Shown here: one piece after another, positions 26,094 through 34,718 of the stretch
Layout of the letters: every line of letters starts with the position of its first letter
Numbering within the stretch: position 1 is the first letter of the stretch
Program-made: the position numbers and the translations under genes
Assembly (NCBI GenBank): GCA_014380365.1
Contig: JACMJZ010000004.1
Coordinates: 212,851 to 276,850 of the forward strand
DNA length: 64,000 nt
Source of the DNA: Pyrinomonadaceae bacterium
GTDB lineage: Bacteria > Acidobacteriota > Blastocatellia > Pyrinomonadales > Pyrinomonadaceae
Direction: 5' to 3'
Notes under the pieces: model-generated
Databases searched by the model: none
What the model saw: only the letters and a program-made list of their open reading frames with translations
Told to the model about the DNA's origin: nothing

Positions 26094-27593
26094 TCACGAG
26101 CATTTGCCACCTTGATCCAATACTCCAAACTCGCATCCACAATCGGTCTTGAGTTTGCCGATAAACGCATCGAGGAGGGCTTGCTTGCCGCCCCACAACG
26201 TATCGTGCAAGAGCAGAATCCAGTTGGTCCCTGGACACGCATGCGATTTTACTTCTGCGTCAAGGCCCGAAACGCCCTTCCAATTGGAGGTGCCGAGCGG
26301 AGCGCCCAGTCCTCCCTTTGGGGCGAATTCCGAATTCCAGCCAACATGCTTCAGACCCAGACCTTCGACCAGCGCCACATAAGGCGGATAGAACTTTCCA
26401 TGCCCTGGCAAGCGGCCAAGTTGGAAGCCGGGAAATTCTGTTATCCCTGCCTGCGCAAAGGCTTCTTTGTGTCGTTCATAAAGACCTTTGAAATACTCAA
26501 GGTTCTTGGTAAATCCTTCCCTGATGGTGGCGTCCTGTTCTGCCTGGGGTTTCGCCGTGAGAGCGTCGTATTCCTTTTGCTTGAACGGAACATGCCAGAA
26601 CGTGTGATTCGCGATTTGATGTCCTTTCGCCAGGATCTGAGCTACAAGTTCCGCTTGCTTTGTTTCGGCCGCGATGAGTTTGTCTCCTTCATGCATGAGG
26701 CGATCCGAGGCCACCATTTTGCTTCCCTGAAGAAAGAACGTCGCCTTGATCGAACTGCCCAGCGCATTCAAGACATCCTGCGTCCCCGGGTCTTTTGGGC
26801 CGTCGTCGAATGTCAGACAGACTTTCTTGGAAGGTGGCGGAGGCTTTGTGCCGGCGTCTGCCGGCGCGGCGTCTGGCGGCACCGCGTCTGTGGATCCGGC
26901 GTCTTTGTTTCCAGCGGCGGACGGCTCCTGTGTTGGCGTTGTTGTCGGCGTCGTTGAAGTCGGATCGGGATTATCTTGGCGGGCGAGAAACGGCGCAGTG
27001 TTTCCTAAGGACCCAACGACTTTGTCACCTCCCACTGCCGCAGCGGCCGCCGCGTCGGCCTCGCGCTCCAGACTGTCAGTGGAATTGGAAATGGTCAGGC
27101 TATTGGTGACGTCGCCAACTTCACCCTGCTGAATCGTATGGGCCAGCTCGTGGGCCAGCAGTCGTCTTCCGGCTTCGGATCCCGGAGAGTACTGGTTCGC
27201 GCCGAAAACTATTTGGTGGCCCACGGAGTATGCCAGCGCATTGACGGCTTGCGCGGATTCCGCGGCTGGTCCGTCCGTATGCACACGGACGCGACTAAAA
27301 TCATGCCCGAAGCGTGCTTCCATCTGAGCGCGCCCGTCATTGTCCAGCGAGTGTCCCGGGGAGCTCAGCACGTGCTTTACGATGGCAGGCGCTTTGAAGG
27401 GCGCTGCTTGACCAGCGTCTCGACGTTGTAGGTTCAATCCTTTGGGGGAACACTCCTCGCATTTTGCGTTCGGACCGCCTGACTCATTACACGCGCATTT
27501 GCGCTGTATGAACGCACCTCGCGCAGGTCCCATTCGCAGCAGCTGGCTGCTGTGAGAAACGGGCGAGACGCAAGTTGTTAGTCGGCTAGTCAT
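26094..27593 (-). CDS. eCIS cargo: DUF4157 leader plus polysaccharide deacetylase
   Basis: 499 residues. A four-Cys header lies at residues 33-48 (CAC ... CEEC), followed by a DUF4157 domain with RFGHDFSRVRVHTD and HELAH (148-152). A low-complexity Thr/Pro/Ala linker (205-255) follows. The C-terminus is a NodB-fold deacetylase: TFDDGP (261-266, D263/D264), H330 and H334 in the metal motif, and a late LLLHDT. Such enzymes remove acetyl groups from peptidoglycan or other glycans. The leader is widely associated with eCIS-loaded proteins; delivery by this machine is inferred from the position between structural genes. Unlike the other leaders it has no arginine-rich repeat in the linker. Confidence 0.85.
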   Translation of the reverse strand: MTSRLTTCVSPVSHSSQLLRMGPARGAFIQRKCACNESGGPNAKCEECSPKGLNLQRRDAGQAAPFKAPAIVKHVLSSPGHSLDNDGRAQMEARFGHDFSRVRVHTDGPAAESAQAVNALAYSVGHQIVFGANQYSPGSEAGRRLLAHELAHTIQQGEVGDVTNSLTISNSTDSLEREADAAAAAAVGGDKVVGSLGNTAPFLARQDNPDPTSTTPTTTPTQEPSAAGNKDAGSTDAVPPDAAPADAGTKPPPPSKKVCLTFDDGPKDPGTQDVLNALGSSIKATFFLQGSKMVASDRLMHEGDKLIAAETKQAELVAQILAKGHQIANHTFWHVPFKQKEYDALTAKPQAEQDATIREGFTKNLEYFKGLYERHKEAFAQAGITEFPGFQLGRLPGHGKFYPPYVALVEGLGLKHVGWNSEFAPKGGLGAPLGTSNWKGVSGLDAEVKSHACPGTNWILLLHDTLWGGKQALLDAFIGKLKTDCGCEFGVLDQGGKCS

Positions 27594-27601
27594 CGATATC
27601 C

Positions 27602-28774
27602 CTAGGGTGACTTAGGCTTCAGCTTGTAAAAGTGTACGTACACGTCGCCTTTTTTTGCGTCGCCACCTCCGATGTTGTAAAAACTTCCGTAACCCTTGAC
27701 CCGCGTAGTGCCTGTTGTTCCCGGATGCACCTCCGGCTTATCGGAATCAGCGGAAAGGTAAAACCACTTCACTTCGGTGTCTGATATTTCAGAATCCACA
27801 GCCGGGAAGTTTTCGACTAAGTGATAGACCTTAAGTTTTTGTTCAATTGGGTCTCCCGCTTTGGGTTTACCCTTGTGCACTGATTGGCCACGCTGGCCCA
27901 CCGCGTGTATCGCTCCTCTCATCTTCAACAATTCGCAGGTCTTTGTCTGATCCCACTTATCCGGTTGAAATTTATTCTGATCTGATGGGTACAGTCCGGA
28001 AGTTTCTCCCCACGAAACTTCGCTGAGCGTTCCGGTGTTCTTTACCGGACAAGCAGGCGCACCAGCATCGCCACCCATAGGGACTTCTTCGGTCGAGCCG
28101 CTTGGTTCACTTGGCGCTGGAACTGGTGCTACTGGCGGCGTTTCTTCTGTCCCCGGTGTGGCGCGGGCAACCTTCGCATGGTCTGCGGATGTAACCGAGA
28201 AGTCCCCGCCACGACTGACGGCATCGGAGGCCGCCTCGGCTTCCAGCTCCGACGCCTCCGTGAGGCTAGACATGGAAAATTTACCCTGCATACCAGAACC
28301 ATGACTGCGCTGCTGAATCGTATGAGTGAGCTCGTGCGCTAATATTTGCTTTCCGGCGCTCGTATCGGGTGCGTATTGTCCTGCTGCAAACACCGTGTGT
28401 TGGCCCACTGTGTATGCCAGGGCATTTACGGCCTGCGCCGACTGGGCCGCGTGGGTATCGGCATGCACCCTCACGTGGGCAAAATCATGTCCAAAGCGTT
28501 GCTCCATGAAGGCGCGCGTCTTTGCATCAAGTGGTTGACCTTGCGAACGCAGGACTTCGTTAACGATTGGCGGCACGCTGACCGAGTTTCGAATTCCCGG
28601 TTCAGGGTTTCGCGTTGAACGTTGAATTGAAAGGTTCTGATTGCTGCAACCTTCACACTCTCCTGATAACTCCGCCGAGCCCCCGCAAGCACACTTGCGT
28701 TGCAGCAGGCCGCCACCCACCGGCGTGAACTCCGGTGCGGATTTCTGTTGAGCGTGCAATCTGGTTTCCGTCAT
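27602..28774 (-). CDS. eCIS cargo: DUF4157 leader plus unknown C-terminal domain
   Basis: 390 residues. The header cysteines are C28, C30, C40 and C43; a linker with the RNPEPGIRN repeat follows; DUF4157 ends with HELTH at 147-151. A Pro/Glu-rich spacer leads to a C-terminal domain (about 245-390) that I do not recognise. It contains a KTCELLKMRGAIHAVGQRG segment, a KVYHLVENFPAVDSEI segment and YGSFYNIGGGD near the end. No known catalytic signature is obvious. Its context among wall-active cargo makes a toxin or hydrolase role plausible but unproven. It ends 9 bases before the next cargo gene. Confidence 0.78.
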   Translation of the reverse strand: MTETRLHAQQKSAPEFTPVGGGLLQRKCACGGSAELSGECEGCSNQNLSIQRSTRNPEPGIRNSVSVPPIVNEVLRSQGQPLDAKTRAFMEQRFGHDFAHVRVHADTHAAQSAQAVNALAYTVGQHTVFAAGQYAPDTSAGKQILAHELTHTIQQRSHGSGMQGKFSMSSLTEASELEAEAASDAVSRGGDFSVTSADHAKVARATPGTEETPPVAPVPAPSEPSGSTEEVPMGGDAGAPACPVKNTGTLSEVSWGETSGLYPSDQNKFQPDKWDQTKTCELLKMRGAIHAVGQRGQSVHKGKPKAGDPIEQKLKVYHLVENFPAVDSEISDTEVKWFYLSADSDKPEVHPGTTGTTRVKGYGSFYNIGGGDAKKGDVYVHFYKLKPKSP

Positions 28775-28846
28775 CTCACCGTTTCATCCTGCTTACGGCT
28801 GAGCCGATCTGGCTTGACTGAGCTCTGTCACCCTCGCCCTGGTGTT

Positions 28847-30220
28847 TCAACATGGGGCGCACGGCGCCGGCAACGATTTGTCGATTGCCGCGGTTGCGCT
28901 TCCGGTCGCTTCGACAACGGATCCGGGTTCGGTCAGAAAAGCCGATGGATCCGTGGGTGCACCGGTGTTTCGCACTTCAAAATGGAGGTGCGGTCGCGTT
29001 GCCGATGCGTTGCCGGTTATACCCGTCTCACCAATTTTGTCACCGGGACAGTAATCACCAACCGGCTCGCGTTGAGAAAGATGGGCATACATATATGTCC
29101 GGTCCGCATTGGCCCTGGTGTGGAGAAGAATATAGTTTCCATATCCTCCCGGATTATTATGATGAGTAATATTACCGGTCGAAACGGCGCGCACTTCTGT
29201 ACCGGTCGCGGCATGTAGATCCCACCCCTGATGATTTCGGTTGCAATTGTTTCGATAACAACCAAACCGTGCACCCCACCAGCCAGACGCGCCGGGTGAT
29301 TGAAATACCGAAATGTCCGCCATTGGATCCGCCATCGGATCGCCAGAGGTTCCGGGCAAACAATTAAACCAACGCACCAGTCCTCCAAGATCCCAACCGG
29401 CATCCTCGGCTGGCGCAGGCTCGGCCTCCTGTCGCTGTATTACGGCTGCGTTAACCGCACCTATTCGGTGAGCTGTCTGCGCTGCCGGGCTTGCTTGAGT
29501 TGGCGAATTCTTACCGATATCAACACCAACAGACGACGGCCTCAAGAATGAGTCATCACTGCACACCTGCTCCGCAACAAGATCCGCTTGCTGTTCAAGA
29601 GGATCGTCTGCGGGACCGACGGAAATTGCTTGTTTGGGTTGAGCATCCGAACGAACCGGCGATCCCACTGCCAGCGCTACTTCGCTTACCTTACTTCGGT
29701 TTGTGTTAGTTTCGATTGGGTGTTGGTGAACACCGAGAGGCGTCGCGGCGCTCTGCTGAACGACATGAGTTAGCTCGTGAGCAAGCAACCTCTTACCAGC
29801 CAAAGTCGCTGGAGAATATTGGCCGCCGGCTAGAGCAATATTGTTTCCCAGCGTATAAGCCAGCGCATTAACCTGCCGCGCCGACTCAGCGGCACGCGCG
29901 TCCGTATGCACCCGCACTCGACTAAAGTCGTGCCCGAAGCGTGGCTCCATGAAGGCGCGCGTCTCTGCATCAAGTGGCTGCCCCGGCGAGTTGAGCGCTT
30001 CCTGAACGATCGGCGGTACGCTGCCGGAGGTTGCGTTGCCAGTTTCTGAATTCTGAGTCGATCGCTGAAGTGTCAGCTTTTTCTTATCGCACCCGTCGCA
30101 TTTGCCAGCGATGCCTGCGGTGTCGCCGCAAGCACACTTGCGTTGCAGCACGCCACCACCCACCGGAGTGAACGATGGTGGCGTTGCGGCTTTTGGTTGA
30201 GCGTGTACTGCTTCTCTCAT
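28847..30220 (-). CDS. eCIS cargo: DUF4157 leader plus M23 peptidase
   Basis: 457 residues. Header C29, C31, C41, C44; DUF4157 with HELTH at 148-152. A stretch similar to the start of a second leader (DPLEQQADLVAEQV) follows, then the LytM/M23 domain: H330-x3-D334 (HQGWD) and HLH (H411, H413 in PHLHFEV). All three M23 zinc ligands plus the second His are present, so the enzyme is probably active. M23 enzymes cleave peptide cross-links of peptidoglycan. The Cys-containing tail CAPC at the very end may coordinate metal or form a disulfide. Confidence 0.88.
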   Translation of the reverse strand: MREAVHAQPKAATPPSFTPVGGGVLQRKCACGDTAGIAGKCDGCDKKKLTLQRSTQNSETGNATSGSVPPIVQEALNSPGQPLDAETRAFMEPRFGHDFSRVRVHTDARAAESARQVNALAYTLGNNIALAGGQYSPATLAGKRLLAHELTHVVQQSAATPLGVHQHPIETNTNRSKVSEVALAVGSPVRSDAQPKQAISVGPADDPLEQQADLVAEQVCSDDSFLRPSSVGVDIGKNSPTQASPAAQTAHRIGAVNAAVIQRQEAEPAPAEDAGWDLGGLVRWFNCLPGTSGDPMADPMADISVFQSPGASGWWGARFGCYRNNCNRNHQGWDLHAATGTEVRAVSTGNITHHNNPGGYGNYILLHTRANADRTYMYAHLSQREPVGDYCPGDKIGETGITGNASATRPHLHFEVRNTGAPTDPSAFLTEPGSVVEATGSATAAIDKSLPAPCAPC

Positions 30221-30291
30221 TTCAAGCTCAAATGAACTCTCCCAGATAACCCGTGAGCTAACGAAGTCAATAACCGTTTGATTGATCGATG

Positions 30292-32430
30292 TTAAGGCGG
30301 AGTCCAGAAGCCCAAAAAAGCACCAGAACCCATCTCATCGATCTTCGCTGTGTCGCTGGCCTTCAGCCAGTAGACGCCGTTCCCGCTCTTGCCGAGCAGT
30401 CTGGCCCCGCTGTTGCCCATGTGGGCAAAAACGAGGTACGTCGTGCCTTGCTTATCCACCAGCTCGTAAACAATGCCAACGTGACCGCCCCACATCATGA
30501 TGTCGCCCACTTTGGGATCAGTTAGCCGAAACGACGGCTGCTCAGCAGGAGTTAGTGCCCCGATCACGTCTCGCATTGCTGAGGTACGTGCACTTTCTCT
30601 ACCAAACAACTCGCCCTCGCCGGCGCCTTCTAAAACCCACTGCACAAATTTCGAGCAGTCTGATATGGCTGAGTTGTCCCAATCGCGCGGGTTCTCATTC
30701 TGGTAGGTCGTCTTTGCGGCTTTGAGTTTGTCGACTAGTTCCTTCGCAACGCGTGCTCGTTTCTCACCCGGATCTTCGGTGACGGCAGGCGCTGTTGCGG
30801 TAGCTGTCGCAGTCGCCGCAGCTTCCTCCTGGCGAGCGATTCCCTGTCCATGTTTTTGAGCTACGGCCGCTCCCTGTCCCTGCGCCACCAGCGCCGAGAG
30901 GGAGTCGGCTTCCTGTTCTGCCACGTTCTCTGGTTTGCTGATTTCGAGTCGAGCTGGCAAACCGCTATAGGCCGCACCCTGCTGAATCGTGTGCGTTAGC
31001 TCATGGGTCAGCAGCCGTTGCCCTCGGGCTGTGGTTGGTTGGAATTGTCCTGCTCCAAACACGACATCTTGTCCCACTGTATAGGCCAGGGCATTAACCT
31101 CTTGCGCAGACTCTGCCGCTTGTGCGTCCGTGTGCAGCCGCACCTGGCTGAAGTCCTGACCGAAGCGCGTTTCCATGAACCCGCGGGTCTCTGCATCGAG
31201 CGGCTGACCCGGGGCGCGCAATACTTCGTGCACGATCGGTAGGACACCGCCGGCTTTTGGGCCTTCGGGTTTCGTGTTTCGAGTTGCGAGTTCTGAGTTT
31301 GTCGTTGCGCGCTGCGCTTGTGGTCGCTGGCTGCGCCAGTCTTCGCGCTGGAATGTGCCGTTTCCCGAGACGCTTTCCACCGGCGCAAGGGAACCCGAGT
31401 CCGACAATCTTAACACTCTGTCCGCAACCTGATCGGCTTCCTGCTCAAAAACATCGCCTGGCTGACTAATTTCCAGCTTGGCTTGCATCGTCGGCTCATT
31501 CTCAGGCTGAGCACCATCCGCGCCCTCCTGACCGCCGAGTTGCTGTTGAGCTGCAGCTATGGCTTCCTGAACCAATGGCTCATAGTCCCTCTCGGAGCTA
31601 GGTTGACGGAAACCGGTACAGATCTTAAGCGCGCACACCGCGCTGCTTCGGCTGCCAACCATCACGCAAACACAGACCTGGCCGTCACGGCACTCGTAAA
31701 TACAGGTACCCGGTGAAACCACTGACGGAGCGAACGAACCGGATCGACTACAATCCATCAAGCGACAGATAGATCCGCTATAGTTGAAGATGCCGACCTG
31801 GCAAGGTACTCCGAGGGAGCGGCAACGGGCCGCGGCTGTGGCGGGTACTGATCCCCCCCCACCTTGTCTGCTTAGTCGCGCCACCCCGACGTTCCTTACA
31901 GAAATCGGCTCAGCCTGAGATTCGACGTCTGCTCGCTGCGAGGAATTCTTATCGGGCGCCTGTTGCAGAACATGGGTAAGTTCGTGTGCGAGAAGCTTCC
32001 TGCCGGCTGCCGAATTCGGACTATAGTTTTGTCGCGCAAAGACTATGTCGCGGCCGACGGTGTAGGCGAATGCAGCAACGTCGGAGGCCGACTCTGCCGC
32101 ACGGGCGTCTGTGTGCACCCGCACCCGACTGAAGTCGTGTCCGAAGCGTGGCTCCATGAAGGCGCGCGTCTCTGCATCAAGTGGTTGGCCCGGCGAGTTG
32201 AGCGCTTCATGAACAATCTGCGGTACGCCGCCGGAGTTTGCGTTGCCATTTTCTGCATTCTGAGTTGATCGCTGAAGTGTGAGCTTTTTCTTATCGCACC
32301 CGTCGCATTCGCCAGCGATGCCCGGCGAGCCGCCGCAAGCACACGTGCGTTGCAGTACGCCGCCACCGACCGGAGTGAATGATGGTGGCGGTGCGGCTTT
32401 TGGTTGAATGTGCGATCTTGTTTCCATCAT
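30292..32430 (-). CDS. eCIS cargo: two DUF4157 leaders plus NlpC/P60-type hydrolase
   Basis: 712 residues. First unit: header C30, C32, C42, C45 and DUF4157 with HELTH at 149-153, followed by a Cys-rich segment (about 195-275) that resembles a small disulfide-rich domain. Second unit: an EQEADQVADRV motif, the repeat-type linker, a second DUF4157 with HELTH at 476-480 and no Cys header. The C-terminus has C592 in DCSKFVQW and H650 in WGGHVGIV, the Cys-His pair of NlpC/P60 or CHAP amidase-endopeptidases, with H670 as a possible third residue. It reads as a fusion of two cargo genes. Confidence 0.82.
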   Translation of the reverse strand: MMETRSHIQPKAAPPPSFTPVGGGVLQRTCACGGSPGIAGECDGCDKKKLTLQRSTQNAENGNANSGGVPQIVHEALNSPGQPLDAETRAFMEPRFGHDFSRVRVHTDARAAESASDVAAFAYTVGRDIVFARQNYSPNSAAGRKLLAHELTHVLQQAPDKNSSQRADVESQAEPISVRNVGVARLSRQGGGGSVPATAAARCRSLGVPCQVGIFNYSGSICRLMDCSRSGSFAPSVVSPGTCIYECRDGQVCVCVMVGSRSSAVCALKICTGFRQPSSERDYEPLVQEAIAAAQQQLGGQEGADGAQPENEPTMQAKLEISQPGDVFEQEADQVADRVLRLSDSGSLAPVESVSGNGTFQREDWRSQRPQAQRATTNSELATRNTKPEGPKAGGVLPIVHEVLRAPGQPLDAETRGFMETRFGQDFSQVRLHTDAQAAESAQEVNALAYTVGQDVVFGAGQFQPTTARGQRLLTHELTHTIQQGAAYSGLPARLEISKPENVAEQEADSLSALVAQGQGAAVAQKHGQGIARQEEAAATATATATAPAVTEDPGEKRARVAKELVDKLKAAKTTYQNENPRDWDNSAISDCSKFVQWVLEGAGEGELFGRESARTSAMRDVIGALTPAEQPSFRLTDPKVGDIMMWGGHVGIVYELVDKQGTTYLVFAHMGNSGARLLGKSGNGVYWLKASDTAKIDEMGSGAFLGFWTPP

Positions 32431-32491
32431 CTCAACTCTTTATGGACTCCTTGTCGACATCACGTGAGCGTGCCGAGCGCCGCGCGCTTAA

Positions 32492-33454
32492 TTAGAAAGG
32501 GCAATCTGTCAACTTCGGGCCCGCGTTGTTACAGGTGCCTTCCTTTTGCCTCATGGCTGAGCTGATATAGCGGTTCAGCGGCCCACAGCATTTGTCATGG
32601 GAGTCGGGACATTTCAACTTGCCTTTCTTTGTTTCACCGCAGGTGATGCTGACCGCATAGGCACGGCATTCGAGAAAGTTCACGTTGTCGATCATCCAAA
32701 CGTCAAACTTCTCCTGGACTGCGTCCTTCTCCTCCTGCTTCTCGGCTTTCTTGGCGGCCGCGCCTGCCTTGGTGCAGCACGGACCAATGTCGACTGCGTG
32801 CTTTTGCTCGTGGCTGGCGGAACATTCGGTAGTGCAGGGTTCTTTATTGAGAACATTAACTACCGTCCCACCGGTGGATGCGTCGCAGCTAATGCCGCCC
32901 GACTTCGTGCCGGGGAGAGTGGCGGGACCACGTGTGCCGCCCTCAGTTGGCACCGCGTCCACATCGCTCGGTTGGGCCGCGCCTTCTCCGTCGAATGATT
33001 CCGTCTGCCAGTCGAGACTCTCCTCGTCAAGGGTCGTCAGGGAACGATCACGGTCCGTGCGAAGGTTGAAGTCTGCTCCTGAGGTCGCAGCCCTCGGATT
33101 GAGGTTGGGCACAAACGCTGCCGTCGGAAACGCGGCGTGCACTCGCATCGAGCCGAAGTCATGTCCTAAGCGAAACCCTGCACGGGCGCGCGTGGGGGCA
33201 TCGAGAGGATGTGACGGCGAGCGCAAAACTTTATGAGCGATGGGCGGCGCCCCCTCCGAGTCTCGAGTTTCGAGCTCCGAGTTTCGAGTCGAGCGCTGAA
33301 GTGAAAGGCCCCGCTGGCTGCATCCGTCGCATTCTCCGCCGATCCCCCCCGAGCCAGAGCAGGCACATTTGCGTTGCAGGAAGCCGCCACCCACCGGCGT
33401 GAACGCTGGTGGTGCTGCGGCTTTTGGTTCAATGTGAGATCTTGTTTCCATCAT
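32492..33454 (-). CDS. eCIS cargo: decayed DUF4157 leader plus Cys-rich HExxH domain
   Basis: 320 residues. Header C30, C32, C42 and C45 are intact and the front of DUF4157 is recognisable (RLGHDFGSMRVHA, 95-107), but its second half including the usual HELTH is missing. After a linker, the C-terminal 130 residues are Cys-rich and hold HEQKH (215-219) followed by VDIGPCC. This new HExxH could make the tail itself a zinc peptidase, or be structural. I do not recognise the tail as a named family. A stretch of Lys/Glu/Ala (about 230-250) is probably a coiled coil. Confidence 0.72.
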   Translation of the reverse strand: MMETRSHIEPKAAAPPAFTPVGGGFLQRKCACSGSGGIGGECDGCSQRGLSLQRSTRNSELETRDSEGAPPIAHKVLRSPSHPLDAPTRARAGFRLGHDFGSMRVHAAFPTAAFVPNLNPRAATSGADFNLRTDRDRSLTTLDEESLDWQTESFDGEGAAQPSDVDAVPTEGGTRGPATLPGTKSGGISCDASTGGTVVNVLNKEPCTTECSASHEQKHAVDIGPCCTKAGAAAKKAEKQEEKDAVQEKFDVWMIDNVNFLECRAYAVSITCGETKKGKLKCPDSHDKCCGPLNRYISSAMRQKEGTCNNAGPKLTDCPF

Positions 33455-33569
33455 CTCAAGCTTTAATGAACTCCCGCCGACATCGGTGTTGACGATTCAG
33501 TCGCCGACGGATTGAAGGCAGCGGCAAAACTAAAAACCAAAGGCTAAATCAAATTCTTTCTTAACTCCT

Positions 33570-34718
33570 TTATGTTTCATAATGCCAAGGCTCTCCTGCC
33601 ACCGGCGTTGTCAAATTGCATCCTGCTTTGATGGTATCGAGGTTTGCTGTCGCTGGAAGCGTCACGGTCGCGTCGAAGGCTGTCCCGGTCGTATGATTCG
33701 AAACTCCTCTTGCGGGCGCCCCCATCGGAAAATGCGTCGCACGCTCTGTGGCATAATTTTGCATTACTGCAGCACACTCTGGCTCAGCGCGTGCCGGGGC
33801 ATTGACGCTGTCCCAGACTGCTACAAGATGATCTTGATACGCCTGAGTCCGGAATCTAGTCGTGACATGCATCGTTCCCGCAGCAGCCGTGACGGCAGTT
33901 TGAAGACATTCCATTGCGGTGATCGTGGCTGCAGTCATGCCCTCATTTCCAACAGCCGGCCCATCAGGTGGACCATAAGGTGCGATGGCAGTGACCGGGC
34001 ATACCGCTGGAGCGGCTGGTGCTTCGGGTGCGGCCGCTGGTGCTTCGGGTGCGGCCGCTGGTGCCTCCTGGCGCTGTAAGATCCTCTGAGACAAGCCACC
34101 TACAGGCGGCTCGTTCCAGTTGTAACTTTCTGCCATCCGATGCGCCTCCACTTCAAGCGCCCCTGGAGAAGGACTAACAGTCACTGAACGGCCTTCGTTT
34201 CCGCCAGTTTCCGGAGAGGAGACTGACCGTTGTTGGACCACATGCGTTAACTCGTGCGCCAGGAGCTTGCGGCCGGCATTAGTCTGAGGCGCAAATTGCC
34301 CCGCGCCGAATGCCACATCACGACCCACCGTATAGGCCAGCGCATTCACCGCCGACGCCGATTCTGCAGCGTTGGCGTCTGTATGCACCCGCACGCGGCT
34401 GAAGTCGTGACCAAATCGCGGCTCGAAGAAAGCGCGAGTTTGCGAATCGAGAGGCTGACCGGGAGAACTCAGTATTTCGTTGACGATAGGCGGCACGCCG
34501 GATGAGTTTCGAGTTTCAGGTTTCGAGTTTAGAGTTGCCGGTCTCGCGACTTCCGTTGAGCGCTGCAGCGAGAGTTTTTTCTTGTCGCAATCCTCGCATT
34601 CGCTTGTGACGCCAGCCGATCCGCCACACGCACATTTGCGCTGCAAGAGACCTGAAGGAACTGGCGTGAAGGCAGGTCTTGTCGGAGATTGTGCCTGAGT
34701 TTGCAACGTAGCGTTCAC
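33570..34718 (-). CDS. eCIS cargo: DUF4157 leader plus M15 (VanY-like) peptidase
   Basis: 382 residues. Header C29, C31, C41, C44; DUF4157 with HELTH at 155-159; an Ala/Pro repeat (PAAAPEAPAAAPEAP region). The C-terminus shows an M15 signature: TRFRTQAYQDH, SNHTTGTAFD (S340, H342, D349) and EPWHYE (H379). These are the zinc ligands and the catalytic Glu/Asp of D-Ala-D-Ala carboxypeptidase or endolysin-type L-Ala-D-Glu peptidases. It starts with GTG in a GTGA overlap with the preceding small gene, so it is translationally coupled to it. It is the first cargo gene after the ATPase. Confidence 0.85.
   Translation of the reverse strand: MNATLQTQAQSPTRPAFTPVPSGLLQRKCACGGSAGVTSECEDCDKKKLSLQRSTEVARPATLNSKPETRNSSGVPPIVNEILSSPGQPLDSQTRAFFEPRFGHDFSRVRVHTDANAAESASAVNALAYTVGRDVAFGAGQFAPQTNAGRKLLAHELTHVVQQRSVSSPETGGNEGRSVTVSPSPGALEVEAHRMAESYNWNEPPVGGLSQRILQRQEAPAAAPEAPAAAPEAPAAPAVCPVTAIAPYGPPDGPAVGNEGMTAATITAMECLQTAVTAAAGTMHVTTRFRTQAYQDHLVAVWDSVNAPARAEPECAAVMQNYATERATHFPMGAPARGVSNHTTGTAFDATVTLPATANLDTIKAGCNLTTPVAGEPWHYET

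Noticed and set aside
26112..26957. Plus-strand 281-residue frame opposite the deacetylase cargo
   Set aside because: Opposes the NodB motif region of the real gene and has no domain pattern.
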